Shown here: piece by piece, positions 1-11,056 of the stretch
Layout of the letters: the number at the start of each line of letters is the position of its first letter
Numbering within the stretch: position 1 is the stretch's first letter
Source: Eremophila alpestris peregrina
Taxonomy: Eukaryota; Chordata; Aves; Passeriformes; Alaudidae
Direction of reading: 5' to 3'
Assembly (NCBI GenBank): GCA_009792885.1
Contig: WMCF01000018.1
Location: 8,461,307 to 8,525,306 of the forward strand
DNA length: 64,000 nt
Notes under the pieces: generated by a model
Seen by the model: the letters and a program-made list of their open reading frames with translations, nothing else
What the model was told of the DNA's origin: nothing
Database searches by the model: none
Made by a program: the position numbers and the translations under genes

Positions 1-34
1 GGAAAAGCCGCTCGGGATCCCCGGGTCCACTCTC

Positions 35-535
35 ACCGCCAGCCCACCGCCCGGCCATGTCCCTCAGTGCCACATCTACGGGCCTCTTCAGTGCCTCCAG
101 GGATGGTGACTCCACCACTACCCTGGGCAGCCTGCTCCAGAGCTTGGCAGCCCTTTTGGTGAAGGAATTTTTCCTAATATCCAATCTAAACTTCCCTTGG
201 CACAACTTGAGGCCATTTTGTCTTGTCTGTGGCTTACTGCTTGACTGATTCTTTCCTGGCTCCAGCCTCCTTTCAGGTGGTTGTATAAAGAGAGAAGGTC
301 CCTCCGAGCTCCTTTTATCCAGGCTGACACCTCCAGCTCCCTCAGCCTCTCCCCATAAGGCTCGTGCTTCAGCCCCTTCACCAGCTCTGTTGCCTCAATG
401 TGTTTCTTGTAGTGAGGGCCCAAAACTGAACACAGGATTTGATTTGTGGTGTGAGCAGTGGTGAACACAGAGGGGATGATCACTGTCCTGGTCCTGCTGC
501 TCACTCTGTTATTGATTCAAGTGAGGATGCTTGGT
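35..535 (-). mobile_element. CR1 LINE fragment, 3' region
   Basis: Read on the minus strand, the segment translates in part to CR1 reverse-transcriptase C-terminal motifs (VLGPHYKKHIEATELV, LRELEVSAW, LLSLYNHLKGG). The plus strand shows the usual CR1 3' sequence as a reverse complement, for example CCTAATATCCAATCTAAAC and ATGTCCCTCAGTGCCACATC. Frame breaks show it is an old, inactive copy. Ends are approximate and the 3' terminus may run past position 1. Confidence 0.85.
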
Positions 536-1238
536 TTTTCCTCTTTTAAATATGAGGAATATTATTATTTCACTGCCCCAATGCTAGCACAGCTTTCAGG
601 GGGTTATTTCCAGGGATTTACTTCCCAAGAGAGAAGTGAGATGTGGAGCTGTCACTGGCATGCAGGAGTGACACTTCTGCCCACCCACCCTTGGGCACCT
701 CCTCCTCACTTTGCTCACCCCAAGGGAACTTGGGCAGTGTGAGGAGTTTCTCTGTCATTAATCACAACAGCCCAGGCCATTTTTAAGGCTGCAAAACACA
801 GTCCTGCTGATGCCTCCACCCCCAGATGTTGTTCCCAGTTACAATTGGGTTGGGGAGCACTTGGAGAAGCAGGTGGATTTGGGGAGAGGGTCCCCACTGA
901 ACTCCTGAGCCTTGAGTTCAGGTACCTGTGAGGATGTGAGTGTGGAGCTGGAGCCTGGGGATCCAATCCCATCCCCATCCCTCTGCACATCCCTGCTCAA
1001 ACCTCAGGCAGTGCCTCTTTGTGAATTGTCTCAATGGTGACACCAGGGTGCTGATACCATGTGAGCTGAATTTAGGCCATTTGTGCTAATTCTGGGCTTA
1101 CTGTGAAGCAGCAGCTCTCGATTCTCTGTGAGGCCCAGAGTGTGGGGAGTTTATGAACCAAAGCAGCAAAGTCAGTCCTACACCAATGGGAATTTGTGTC
1201 CATGAATTTGATTTACTCCTCTGACTTTTCCCATCCTA

Positions 1239-1272
1239 TTTAAAACTGCAGTGATGGTACTGCAGTTTTAAA
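1239..1272. repeat. Perfect 14-bp inverted repeat with 6-nt loop
   Basis: The arm at 1239-1252 is TTTAAAACTGCAGT, and 1259-1272 is its exact reverse complement. The loop is GATGGT. A hairpin or cruciform is possible. No associated gene or element is recognised. Confidence 0.75.
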
Positions 1273-2196
1273 AGGTACAGCTTTCACTGAGCCAGGTAAA
1301 AGCTAATCTCATCTCATCTCTCTCCACACTCCATGAGGAAGAAATGGATTCTAGAACAGCAGAACAAGCACCAGTTGCTTTCAGGGGACTTCCTCCTGTG
1401 CAACTTCACAGATATGCAGGAATGTCACTGACTTTCCATGAGGGTATTTAGGGTTATCATTCAGTGCAGGCACTTGTTTTCACTCAGAGATGGGTATTTT
1501 TGGGGCCTGTTATCTCTGCTAACACTGAGCAGTGGATAGGGATTTTCAGGGCTTGAAGAGGGAGGACAGGCAGGAAAATTAGCACCTGCACCTGCAGAGA
1601 ATATCGCATAAGACTTGCTTAGCTAAAATTGTAACATCACATCCTGGCGTTCCTCCCCTTCTCATGTGATACCTTCCAGTCCTCTCGTCTGTCTTTAGGG
1701 GAATAGATATTTTTTTCTGGTTCTGTGGCTGAACTGACCTTTAACCTCTCTGTTTACTGTGGGTGTGGTGTGGGAGTTGTAGAGCAGCCATTGATTCTGG
1801 GCTTAAAGACTGGCTTTCTGATCTAATCTATCGTGTTTTTTAACAAGAATCAAAGGAAGTTTGAGAATTAAGGGATAAAGTTAAGTAGGGAGGTGCATCC
1901 CCAGAATGGGAGGAGAGGGAAGGAGTGGAGTGGAGTGGAGCAGTGGAAGGTGGAGAACTCTCCACTCAAATCCTGGCTTGGACTCCATCGAGACTGACAG
2001 TTTTCCTGTCTCGGGGTGGAGCAGGAGAACCCTCGAGTTCGGTGGTTTGTGCAGACTTTCAGGCATTCAGGTTCAGACTCCTTGCTTTGCTTTTGCCGGC
2101 TCTGGTGAGATCTCCCTCCTTTCCTGATCTCCGGCGTGTACCGCAGCAGCAGAGGAGCTCGGGGCTCGGCTGCTCCCCTCGATGCCAGCAGCGGCG

Positions 2197-2713
2197 GTGA
2201 CTGTCCCGGAGCATTCCCGGTGACTGTCCCGGAGCTTTCCTGTGACCGTCCCGGAGCTTTCCTGTGACCGTCCCGGAGCTTCCCTGTGACTGTCCCGGAG
2301 CATTCCCGGTGACTGTCCCGGAGCCATCTCTGTGACTGTCCCGGAGCTTTCCCTGTGACTGCCCCGGAGCTTTCCCTGTGACTGCCCCGGAGCTTTCCCT
2401 GTGACTGCCCCGGAGCCTTCCCTGTGACTGTCCCGGAGCCATCCCTGTGACTGTCCCGGAGCCATCCCTGTGACTGTCCCGGAGCTTTCCCTGTGACTGT
2501 CCCGGAGCCACCCCTGTGACTGTCCCGGAGCTTTCCCTGGGACTGTCCCGGAGCCACCCCTGTGACTGTCCCGGAGCTTTCCCTGGGACTGTCCCGGAGC
2601 CACCNTCCCGGAGCTTTCCCTGGGACTGTCCCGGAGCCACCTCTGTGACTGTCCCGGAGCTTTCCCTGTGACTGTCCCGGAGCTTTCCCTGGGACTGTCC
2701 TGGAGCCATCCCT
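2197..2713. repeat. GC-rich minisatellite, 22-23 bp unit, about 22 copies
   Basis: The unit is close to CCCGGAGCTTTCCCTGTGAC plus TGT, repeated head to tail with variants (AGCATT, AGCCATC, AGCCACC in place of AGCTTT; CTGTGA or CTGGGA). Some units are 22 bp. An undetermined base sits at 2605 inside the array, where a unit is cut short, so the assembled length is uncertain. Open frames across it (GQSQGKLRDSHR repeats) are by-products of the repeat and not a gene. Confidence 0.95.
2605..2605. other. Undetermined base (N) marking a likely assembly join
   Basis: A single N within the minisatellite interrupts a unit (CACCNTCCCGG) instead of replacing one base cleanly. This suggests a collapsed or unresolved part of the array. 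Confidence 0.85.
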
Positions 2714-5700
2714 GTGTCCCAGCCCCTGTGTCCCAGCCCCGGTGTCTCAGCTCTGTGCCGCAGATTCCCGCTAGATGGAGCGATGGCTGAGCCGCAGCAA
2801 AGCTTTGGAAGTGGGTTTGCAAGTGAAACAGCCCCTGAACATAAAAGGTTTTATTTTCCTAAGACTTCTTTAGCGCAGGAAAGTTTCCCAGCTGAGGTGT
2901 GTGAGGAAGAGCTCTGTTTCACGGTGTGTAAACACAGCTTTCTGCCTGGGAGCTGGAGTGAAGCATCCTCCTGGCAGCTCCTGCTGAGGGGGGAGCAGCC
3001 ACCGGCACTGTTGGTTCCTGTCACAGGGCTGTGACACCCTTGTGCCATGTCCCTGAGCCTGCTCACTCCCCCAGACCCCTGTGCAGAGTGTCCCTGTCCC
3101 TGCCCCTGCCATGGCAGCTCCCCCCATCCTGATGCACTGAGAGAGCACCTAAGAGAGCAGTGACCACTGTGAGAAATGAGGTTCACTTTCTTGTAAAATT
3201 TATAAAAGTTTAAGAAAAAGACAATAAGAGACAATAAAGCAAAGGATGACAGCCTTTGGTGATTGGCATTCAGCCAAAAGCACACCTAATAACCCAAAAG
3301 CACTTCTTTAAATACCTCAGCTTGTTGAATATTCATACATTTCATGCATGATTCAAACATTCCTTTTAGATGTTCCCCCTGCATGGTCTTAAACCCCACC
3401 CCCAATCTGATCTCATTCCATCTTGTAACTTTATTTCTTCTGGTGGCACCATTCTGCTGCTTCTCTGATAATTGGGGGTCTGTAAATTCTTCTCCTGGGG
3501 CTCTGGTTTCTGTCATTGTTATCTTTGTCCAGATAGGATAATTGTGAGAAGTTTCCTGAGTATCTTTACTCTTTTCTGGGTTATATAAAAAAAAAGCAGT
3601 CTTGTCTTTAATACCATGCTATAGCTTAAAAAATATATTTTTATCATACTACTAAGTTTCATTAATAACAGAAATAAAAGAAACTATGTTAATACAGCAA
3701 AATTTTCTAACATTATACACACAGTATTCACTTTAATATTTGTGAAAAGCCAGCTTTGTAATATGTATTTATAACACCCCTCGTGTCTCAGTCCTGCATG
3801 GCCCCACGCTGCTGTGGGGTGCCAGGATGTGTCCCTGCTGTGCCCTGTCCCTCATTATCCCTTTTGGGATGCCCAATTCCCAGGCTCTGGAGGAGGCTGC
3901 CCTGTGCTGGGAGCACCTGCCTGCATCTCCCTGAGCTGCTGCTGCCTGACTCAGGAATGGTGCTCTGAAATCCTGACACGTCCACGCTCCCAGGCATCCT
4001 GTGGTGCAGGCAGATGTTCCAGGAGCCGCAGTCCTGGGTGTTCCTTCAGGGAATTGGGCTGTGGTAGAGGTGCCCAATCTCTGGCACTCTGCCAGGAGGG
4101 TGGGTGCTGTCCTAGGGGGAGGCTGTGGGTGGTTCCATCTGACAGCAACCCCTCCTTGCTTAGAGATGGTGCTCTGTGAGAGGCAACGGGCAGAGAGAGG
4201 CACATGGATGATAAAAGGTGCAAAGGGCAAAAGCTACAGGGGAATTAGAGAGGCATTTCCAGCTGCAGACCAGCAGCCACGAAGGGTTTCACTGGGCAGT
4301 GGAGCCCCTGTGCTTTTGGGGCACTGCAGTTCCAGGTCATGTTGCATTCCATGAGGGCAAAGGCTGCTCCTGGCTGATGCTGCAGACAGCTCTCTCCTCT
4401 CTGCAAGTGGCAGCAGTCCAGGGATAAATCCATCTGTGCAGCAAAGAGAGCAAGAGCTGCAGGTACCCTCAGCCCACACATGGAATGAGGAACAACCAGA
4501 GCCTGGGCAGCCTCAGGCAGCACATTTCAGGAGTGACAAGCTGGAAGGCTTGGCTTCCTTCAAACATAGCTGGTGTCCCCAGTGAGTGATGATAATGGGA
4601 TCAGGGAATCAGACATGCAGACAGGCTGAAGGTTGTGACACGCTCTCCATTGGAGCTGGGCTCTGCAGACACAGCTGCTCTCCACGTGAGCCCTGCACAG
4701 CTCTGGACAAGCACATTCTGAAAACTTCACCTCACCTTGAAGTTTGGGGTTGGAGGAACACTGGTCTGGGGGAAATGGAAACTGATTTTCTTGCTCTGAA
4801 AGGCTTCAGCTGATCATCACAGAGTGCTGACTCCAGGGTCTCTCAGTTTGATGGCCCTTCTTGTGCCAAAGGCTTTAATGGGTATTGGGGATGGGAATTG
4901 TCTTACCCACCAAGAAACCACTTTAGATTTGGGGTAATTATTCAGCAAAAAATGTGTAATACACAAGAGATCATTCTGGCAGTGCAGACAGACAGATAGA
5001 AGAACATGCCTGGCATAGTGGGATGACCCTTCCTGTGGTTCATGGTGGGATCTTTTCTGCCATCTCTCCTGGAGAGTCACCCTGTGAACCCTCATGGATT
5101 GATCTCCCTGTCACTGGGCTGCAGATCCAGCTGAACTTTGCTGAGTGTTTTACTTTTAATCCTAATGCAGGGGGGTGAAAATGCAGGATGGAGAGTTTTG
5201 CAGCCAAGTTTTATGGTCATTTGGCTGCAAAAGGGGAAAAAAACCCCATTAAAAATGCAAAAAAATTTGCAATACATTTACATTCTTTAAAGATTTAAGT
5301 ATTGATTATTATCTATTGCATGGTTTAATAAGGGAATGTGCATATTATCTGACCAAAAATTCAGAAAAATAATGCTATCTCTCTGTTACATTTAGAATGA
5401 AGTTCACTTTTAAGTGAAATGTTTGCTGTGATTCAGCACTTATCTAAGCCTGAACTCCAGCATCATGGCAGTATCCTGCTCCCAAAGGCTTCCTGAAAGC
5501 CAACTGAAGCAAACCAAGAGGGAGCATTTTCCATAGGAGCAGCTCCCAGCTCCCACGTGGGCATTTTCTATCATCACCCACTAATCCCTTTCTAAAAGCA
5601 GTAACTGCCAGCTGGGGATTGCTCTCTGGAGGCTTTAGGAATGTCCTTCTGCCCATCTGATGGTGTCAGGCTGTGCTTGGTCCTATTTCCTTGTGCCCAT

Positions 5701-6104
5701 GGAGATGCTGAGTGACAGAGGCTGTGAAATGGGAAGGTGAAAACACAGATGTGTCTCCACTCAGCACTTTTGCTTTCAGAGCCAGCATAGTGCCATGGGA
5801 GATCAGGGCTGCTCTGGCAGGTTGTGAACATGGAAGGGTGACAGGAAAGTTTTCCCATCTAATCTTTGGGCTACCCAGAGTGGTTGGCTGCTTTCCTGTT
5901 CCTGGCCCAGACTGTGAGGGGGTCTTTGGTGGGCTCTGCTGGTGATGCCACTGTGTTTCTAGAAAAAAACCAACCCCCTTGTAGCTGTTTAAAACCTGAA
6001 GTACCTGAACTTTTCACCTGAAGCCCATCAGGCTTTAAGGGTGTGGTAGTGGGTGGGTGCATTGATCTGCTGTGCCAGAGCTGTGTCATTGGCACACAGC
6101 CACT

Positions 6105-6590
6105 GTGAGTAGGATGCACCCCAAACCCAAGCAGATGTTTTCCATATAAAGAAAAGGGTTTCAGTTTCACCTTGGGACTTAAAGGAAAAAGCTCCAGAAA
6201 TTTCTTTTCTCTCCAGGCAGCCATTGGCTCAAGGCCAAGACAGAAACATGGATAGGTCTGTTTACCTGTCTCTCAGAAATGTAGATGTTCTCTATTGGGC
6301 AGTTTGCCAAAAAAACCCCACCTAAATCCTTCAGTACTTAAGGGAGAGCACGAAGCTCCTCAGAGCTTTTTGGGATGTCATAGCAAGGTGCAATGAGCTT
6401 ACATGCACTTATGCACACTTTCTATTCAGTTCTTTATCATTTATTATTTTATCAGTTTATTAAACCTTTTGCTTTACAAAATACACCCAAGGATCTGTCT
6501 CACAAGTTATTCTAAGCCATTCTGAGAAGTGCTGGAAAGCCTCAGGACTTAATACAGCTTCCACGTGGCTCACTCCACTTTGGCCATGTG
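6105..6590. repeat. Dispersed repeat, copy A (unclassified, possibly LTR)
   Basis: Shares long near-identical blocks with 30398-30822, such as GCCATTGGCTCAAGGCCAAG, TTCTCTATTGGGCAGTTTGC and GGGATGTCATAGCAAGGT. Copy A carries an extra AT-rich block (about 6428-6480) absent from copy B. I see no open frame. Class is uncertain; length and layout would fit a solo LTR, perhaps in minus orientation. Confidence 0.75.
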
Positions 6591-7205
6591 TAAGATTGTG
6601 TTAACTGTGTCCCAGTACAGCCCTCCTGTCCTCAGCAAAGTTGCTAAACAATGAATCTCCAGCCACAAAACAGAGCCGTGCACCAGAAGAAATCTGATTT
6701 CACCCCAGTGGCTCAGCTCTCTGGAGCAGGGTTGTCACATCAGGGCACTCTCCTGGTTCACACTCAGAGCACACCTGAACCACAGACACTGAAAAGCCAT
6801 CAGTGGGACCCCCCTGCCCTGCCCTGCCATGGGCAGCCTGTGGCTCTGTCCCTGAGGGAAAGCTGCAGCTCTGTGCCAGGGCTGGGGTCCTGCACTGGGG
6901 TCACTCAGAGCTGAGCCACAGCCTCACTGACCCCGTGTCTCAGCCATCCTCTGACTCTGGCTGCTCCTCAGGGTGGGTGTGCTGTGAAATAAAGCTGCCT
7001 TGCTCTATCCTGTGGCATTTCTCTCACTGCTGAGGGACAGAGGTTTGGCTAATGCCAATGCAGTGATGTGCCAGTTGCAGCTCAGTTAATGCATGCTAAG
7101 TAAGAAATTTAATTAGCTGGTAGTCAGTGTGCAGGATAATTTCCTTGGTTTGATGTGCATCATTACCACTTCTTTCCTTTGTACGGGAATTATAAATTCT
7201 GCTTG

Positions 7206-7332
7206 GATGTGTTTTGTTGGTTTTTGTTTTGGTTGTTTTTTTTGTAGTTTTTGTTTTGTTTTGTTTTTTGAGGGGCGGGGAGGTTGGGGTTGGTTTTGTT
7301 TGTTGTTTTTGCTTTGGTTTTTTTTTTCTATT
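7206..7332. repeat. T/G-rich low-complexity tract
   Basis: Runs of TTTTG and long T stretches broken by a short G-rich segment (AGGGGCGGGGAGGTTGGGG). It has no coding meaning. Confidence 0.8.
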
Positions 7333-7445
7333 TACAATTTCTTCTCCCTCCTTTTGTCACTGCCATCTCTCCCCTAATTGCTAATGATAGCTTAAAGTGA
7401 TCTTTGAATTGTACCTAATCAAATGATAGGATAAGATATGGTAGG

Positions 7446-7545
7446 AGGAGAGGAGAGGAGAGGAGAGGAGAGGAGAGGAGAGGAGAGGAGAGGAGAGGAG
7501 AGGAGAGGAGAGGAGAGGAGAGGAGAGGAGAGGAGAGGAGAGGAG
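7446..7545. repeat. (AGGAG)20 pentanucleotide microsatellite
   Basis: Twenty uninterrupted AGGAG units over exactly 100 bp. One strand is all purine, which favours triplex or other non-B structure. Such a perfect array is likely length-polymorphic. Confidence 0.97.
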
Positions 7546-10500
7546 AGAGACATGTGCTGCCTCACCTGGAGTGGGATAAGAGGCAGAGAGCAGAGACAAG
7601 TTGATAGGTGGTGTTTTACCTCTCTCTGAAACTCAGGGTCTGCTTTTTGGAGGCTTTTTCTGAAGCTGTTCATGCACTGTTAGTTTGAAATTGTACTTGC
7701 AATAACTTATTTCTGGAGCTTTTCCATTGTGCTGTCTGTGCTGGCAATTAATTATTAAGGCAGCTTATTTACAGGCAGTGCTTACTTTTGTCTAGCACCT
7801 CCAGTGAGATGTGAATAGCAACATTTTTTTGTTGCTGGCACAGAGAGACAGATTCATCCTCTTTCAGAGCAAGACTGTAATCCAAACAACAACTCTAAGA
7901 GAGTCAACCTTGGATTTAAGAAAAGAAATTCAGCCTTTGAAATCCCATGTATAGGCCAGTAACCTTGGACTTGTTTGCTGTTTCCTTTTTGAAGTTTTTG
8001 TTTGTTTACACTTTACAGCAAAGGCTGTTCTCAGTTATTCCCATAGGTTGTAGTCTCTGTGGCTCTTGCATTGGAGCAATTTACAGCAGATGATTAAAAA
8101 TCTGGGAGATGTGAGTCCCTCTTCCTCTCACCCCTGTCCCTGGGAAGGAGCAGTGCAGTGCTGTCACTTGGCAGTTCAGTTCCCTTCCAAAAACCTGCAT
8201 TTTGCTGTGCAGCTGCAGGCTGGGGGCAGAGCTGGCTCCTTTGTAACCCCCCAGCACACAGCAGAGGCTGGACAGAAAATCCCTGTGGATGTTTTTAGCA
8301 TCAGCCTTCTCTGTCCCAGGGCTTTGGATGATCTTCTGTCCCAGGCTGGGGTAAAAGACAGGAGCTGCTGCCTGAGTCCCAGAGGGTGAAGCCATCTGCC
8401 AGTCCTTGTGGGCTTGTGAAAGCCAACAGGATGAAGGTGTGGCCTATGGTTAAAAGCCAAAACCACAATGGGGTTTGTGAAACATTTTTCCCCCTTTTCC
8501 TTCATGGTAACATCCATCCCATCAAAGGCAGGTCTGGGCCAACCAAAACCCAACCTGCATTAGAACTGGCATTTTCCCTTACCCTTGTGTCTCTCTGCTT
8601 GACTTCTGCTCAGAAAGTTTAACCAAGAAATCACAAATCCACTCCCTTTGAGACACCAGCTCTGCTGTTTATCTGCATTTTTCCAGTCCCAGTCACAGTC
8701 CCTGGGACTGCTGATGAGGCCATGGTTGTAACCATGTGCTGGAGGGGCTTCTTCCTGTTCAGAGAGATTTAGGGGAGGTCTCTGTTCATCACCATCACCT
8801 CACTCCAGTGGGACAGGAATCCCGTGGTGGGCTCAGTATCAGGGTCTTGCTCCTGAAATTGCCATAGTTCCTCCATGGAGGTCCAGCTGGACACTGCATC
8901 TGCAGGAACAGGCTCATGAGCTGCCCTACAAACTGCCCAGGCATTTATCCATTCCCTTAACTCATGATCAAGACCTTGTCCTGCACATGGAGACAACACA
9001 GAGATGCTCGTGGTGCTCCCCTGGAGCCAGAGCTGCCCCACCTCTGCTTCCAAAATGGTCCTGTCTCTTCCTTCAGACAGTGCCTTTGGCAATGAGCAGC
9101 ACCCTACAGCAAGACCCCCATGGCTTTTCCTGCTCTGCTCTTCAAAATAACAGCTGTGTCTTTGGAAAGCTCTTTCTCACTCAAAGAAAAGCCATTTTAT
9201 CCTCTTTTGCTGTGGCTCTGAGCTGTGGCAGCTGCAGGACTGAGCAGGACCACAGGGCACTAGTGTTTGCACCCACTGGCACCAAGCCCAGGGCTCTGCC
9301 TCTGCCACACAGCTTGACCCTCTGCTGAGGCACATCCAGGGGCTGTCCTCTCTCCTGCACTTTAAAGATGTGCTTGAACATAAAATGCACTCTGCCTGTG
9401 ATGTTCCAGGGAGACAGATGCTGGAGAAAGTCCCCTGCTGATTTTGGGCAGGCAGGAGGACATGAAAAAAAATGTTTCCAACTTTTCCAGGGGCAAAAGA
9501 TTCAAAAGAAGCATTTTCTGAGGAGGGGAGGCTCAGCTTCTTCTCACAGTCTGCACATCTTCACAGCTTCCCTTGGATCAAAAACCCTCAAACCTGGCAA
9601 GGACAGTGGATAAACAGAGGAGTAACATTGTGTGTCTGGGTTTCAGGCTCCTGCATTTTTACTGTTCTCTCCTCTCTCACCACTTGCTCTCCAGCACAGT
9701 GCAGACCATCCCTATCAGCCACATTTATGTGTCTTCTGCACTTCTTTTTCTCACCCACTCTCAAAAGCTGCCAGGCAGATGGAAAGCTCTGAGGGATTCA
9801 ATGACCTTGAACAGGTTTTGGGTTGGGCTCTGGTGCCCATCATGGGTTGTAGAACTGGAGGCAGCTTTGCACATGGTGCTGCTGTTGTGTGGTGAGTAAC
9901 CTGCTCCCCCCAAACTTCCCAGATCAGCTCAGCTTAGTGCAGCTGCTGTTCCTGGCTTTGACCACAGTGCAGGGGGCTTCAACCTCGCCATGCTGCTTCC
10001 CTGCCCATTCCAGGGAGATTCCCCAGACTCCCAGGGGTGAGAGCTCCCAGTGCTGTGGGATGTGTGCCTCAGGAGACCTTCAAAGCACCACAGGGCTCAC
10101 GGTGCCCTCCTGCAGCCTCCCAAACCAGGCTGCTCATGGAATGAGCACCATCTGGGAAAGAGGCACTCACATAAAGTCCTTCGAGTCCACCCCTGCCACA
10201 GAGATGTGTCCATCGTGTGTCACTGGCTCTGGAACTCATTCCAGTGATTTATGCCCATGGGCAGGAGCAGCCTGGCCTGGGGAAAGGGGTTTTTCATCCA
10301 CACAGGCACAGGGATTTCAGGGTATTCCAAAACAGCGCTGGAAATGTTGAAACAAATAAACAGCAGGGTTGGTGTTTTCCTTGTCTGAATAGATGCAGCC
10401 TCTGCGTGCTGCCCCAGCACTGTGGGCTGTGCTCCAGCCAGGAAGGGAGGATGCTGGGGTTATCCAGCAGCTCCAGGAGCTCTGCACAGGACAAGGGAGA

Positions 10501-11041
10501 TGCTGACACATTATTGGAGCTGATTAACACCATCCATCAATGCCTGATTAAAATGAGCAGAAATGTTTTTTCTTCCTCTGCAGCAGAAGAGCTCTCTTAT
10601 GCAGAAAGTGCTTCTCTTAATTACCACTCTGTAAACCCTCAGCAAGACAGAGCACCAGCATTGTAGCTTAATCCCTCCCTGTGGTAATAACCTTCTCATT
10701 TCATAAGTGCATAAGGCAGGATAATACCTATGGGTTTGGTGCTTTCCTTTTCTTTTTTCCCCCCCTGTCATTTGTATCAGAAGTGTTCTTCTTTCAGTGA
10801 TGGAATAGCAGAAAATGCAATAGGATGGCAACTCCTGCAGCAATTAGAGGCAGAGCCATGCTGTAACCCTCGTGTGGGGCAGGGGAGTTCAGGCTGAGAT
10901 TGCAGATGCAGCTTTCACAGCTGGCTCATTTCTATTATCTGCTCATCTGTGCTCTCTCAGATTCTGGGTGAAACCCCAGTTTGGCTGACATCAGGAAAAA
11001 ACAAAATTCCCATTTGCTTCAATAAGTTCGATATTAATTCC

Positions 11042-11056
11042 TTTTTTTTTTTTTTT
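11042..11056. repeat. Poly(T) tract, 15 bp
   Basis: Uninterrupted homopolymer. No flanking target-site duplication or retrogene was recognised. Confidence 0.9.

Noticed and set aside
118..504. 128-codon minus-strand open frame
   Set aside because: It is a decayed CR1 reverse-transcriptase tail, not a host gene.
1868..2822. Long minus-strand frames with GQSQGKLRDSHR repeats, resembling a repetitive protein
   Set aside because: They are translations of the 22-23 bp minisatellite in several frames at once, cross an N and have no start context or homologue.
3769..4230. 153-codon minus-strand frame
   Set aside because: No family resemblance, and overlapping frames of similar length occur on both strands. 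It looks like chance in GC-richer DNA.
7381..7673. Ser/Leu-repeat frames on the minus strand
   Set aside because: These are translations of the AGGAG microsatellite.
10130..10265. Possible CR1 trace (AAGTCCTTCGAGTCCACCCC)
   Set aside because: Too short and diverged to separate from chance.
9889..10666. Overlapping plus-strand frames of about 150 codons
   Set aside because: Composition is ordinary, no domain is recognisable, no splice-linked partner is seen, and a rival frame exists on the other strand.
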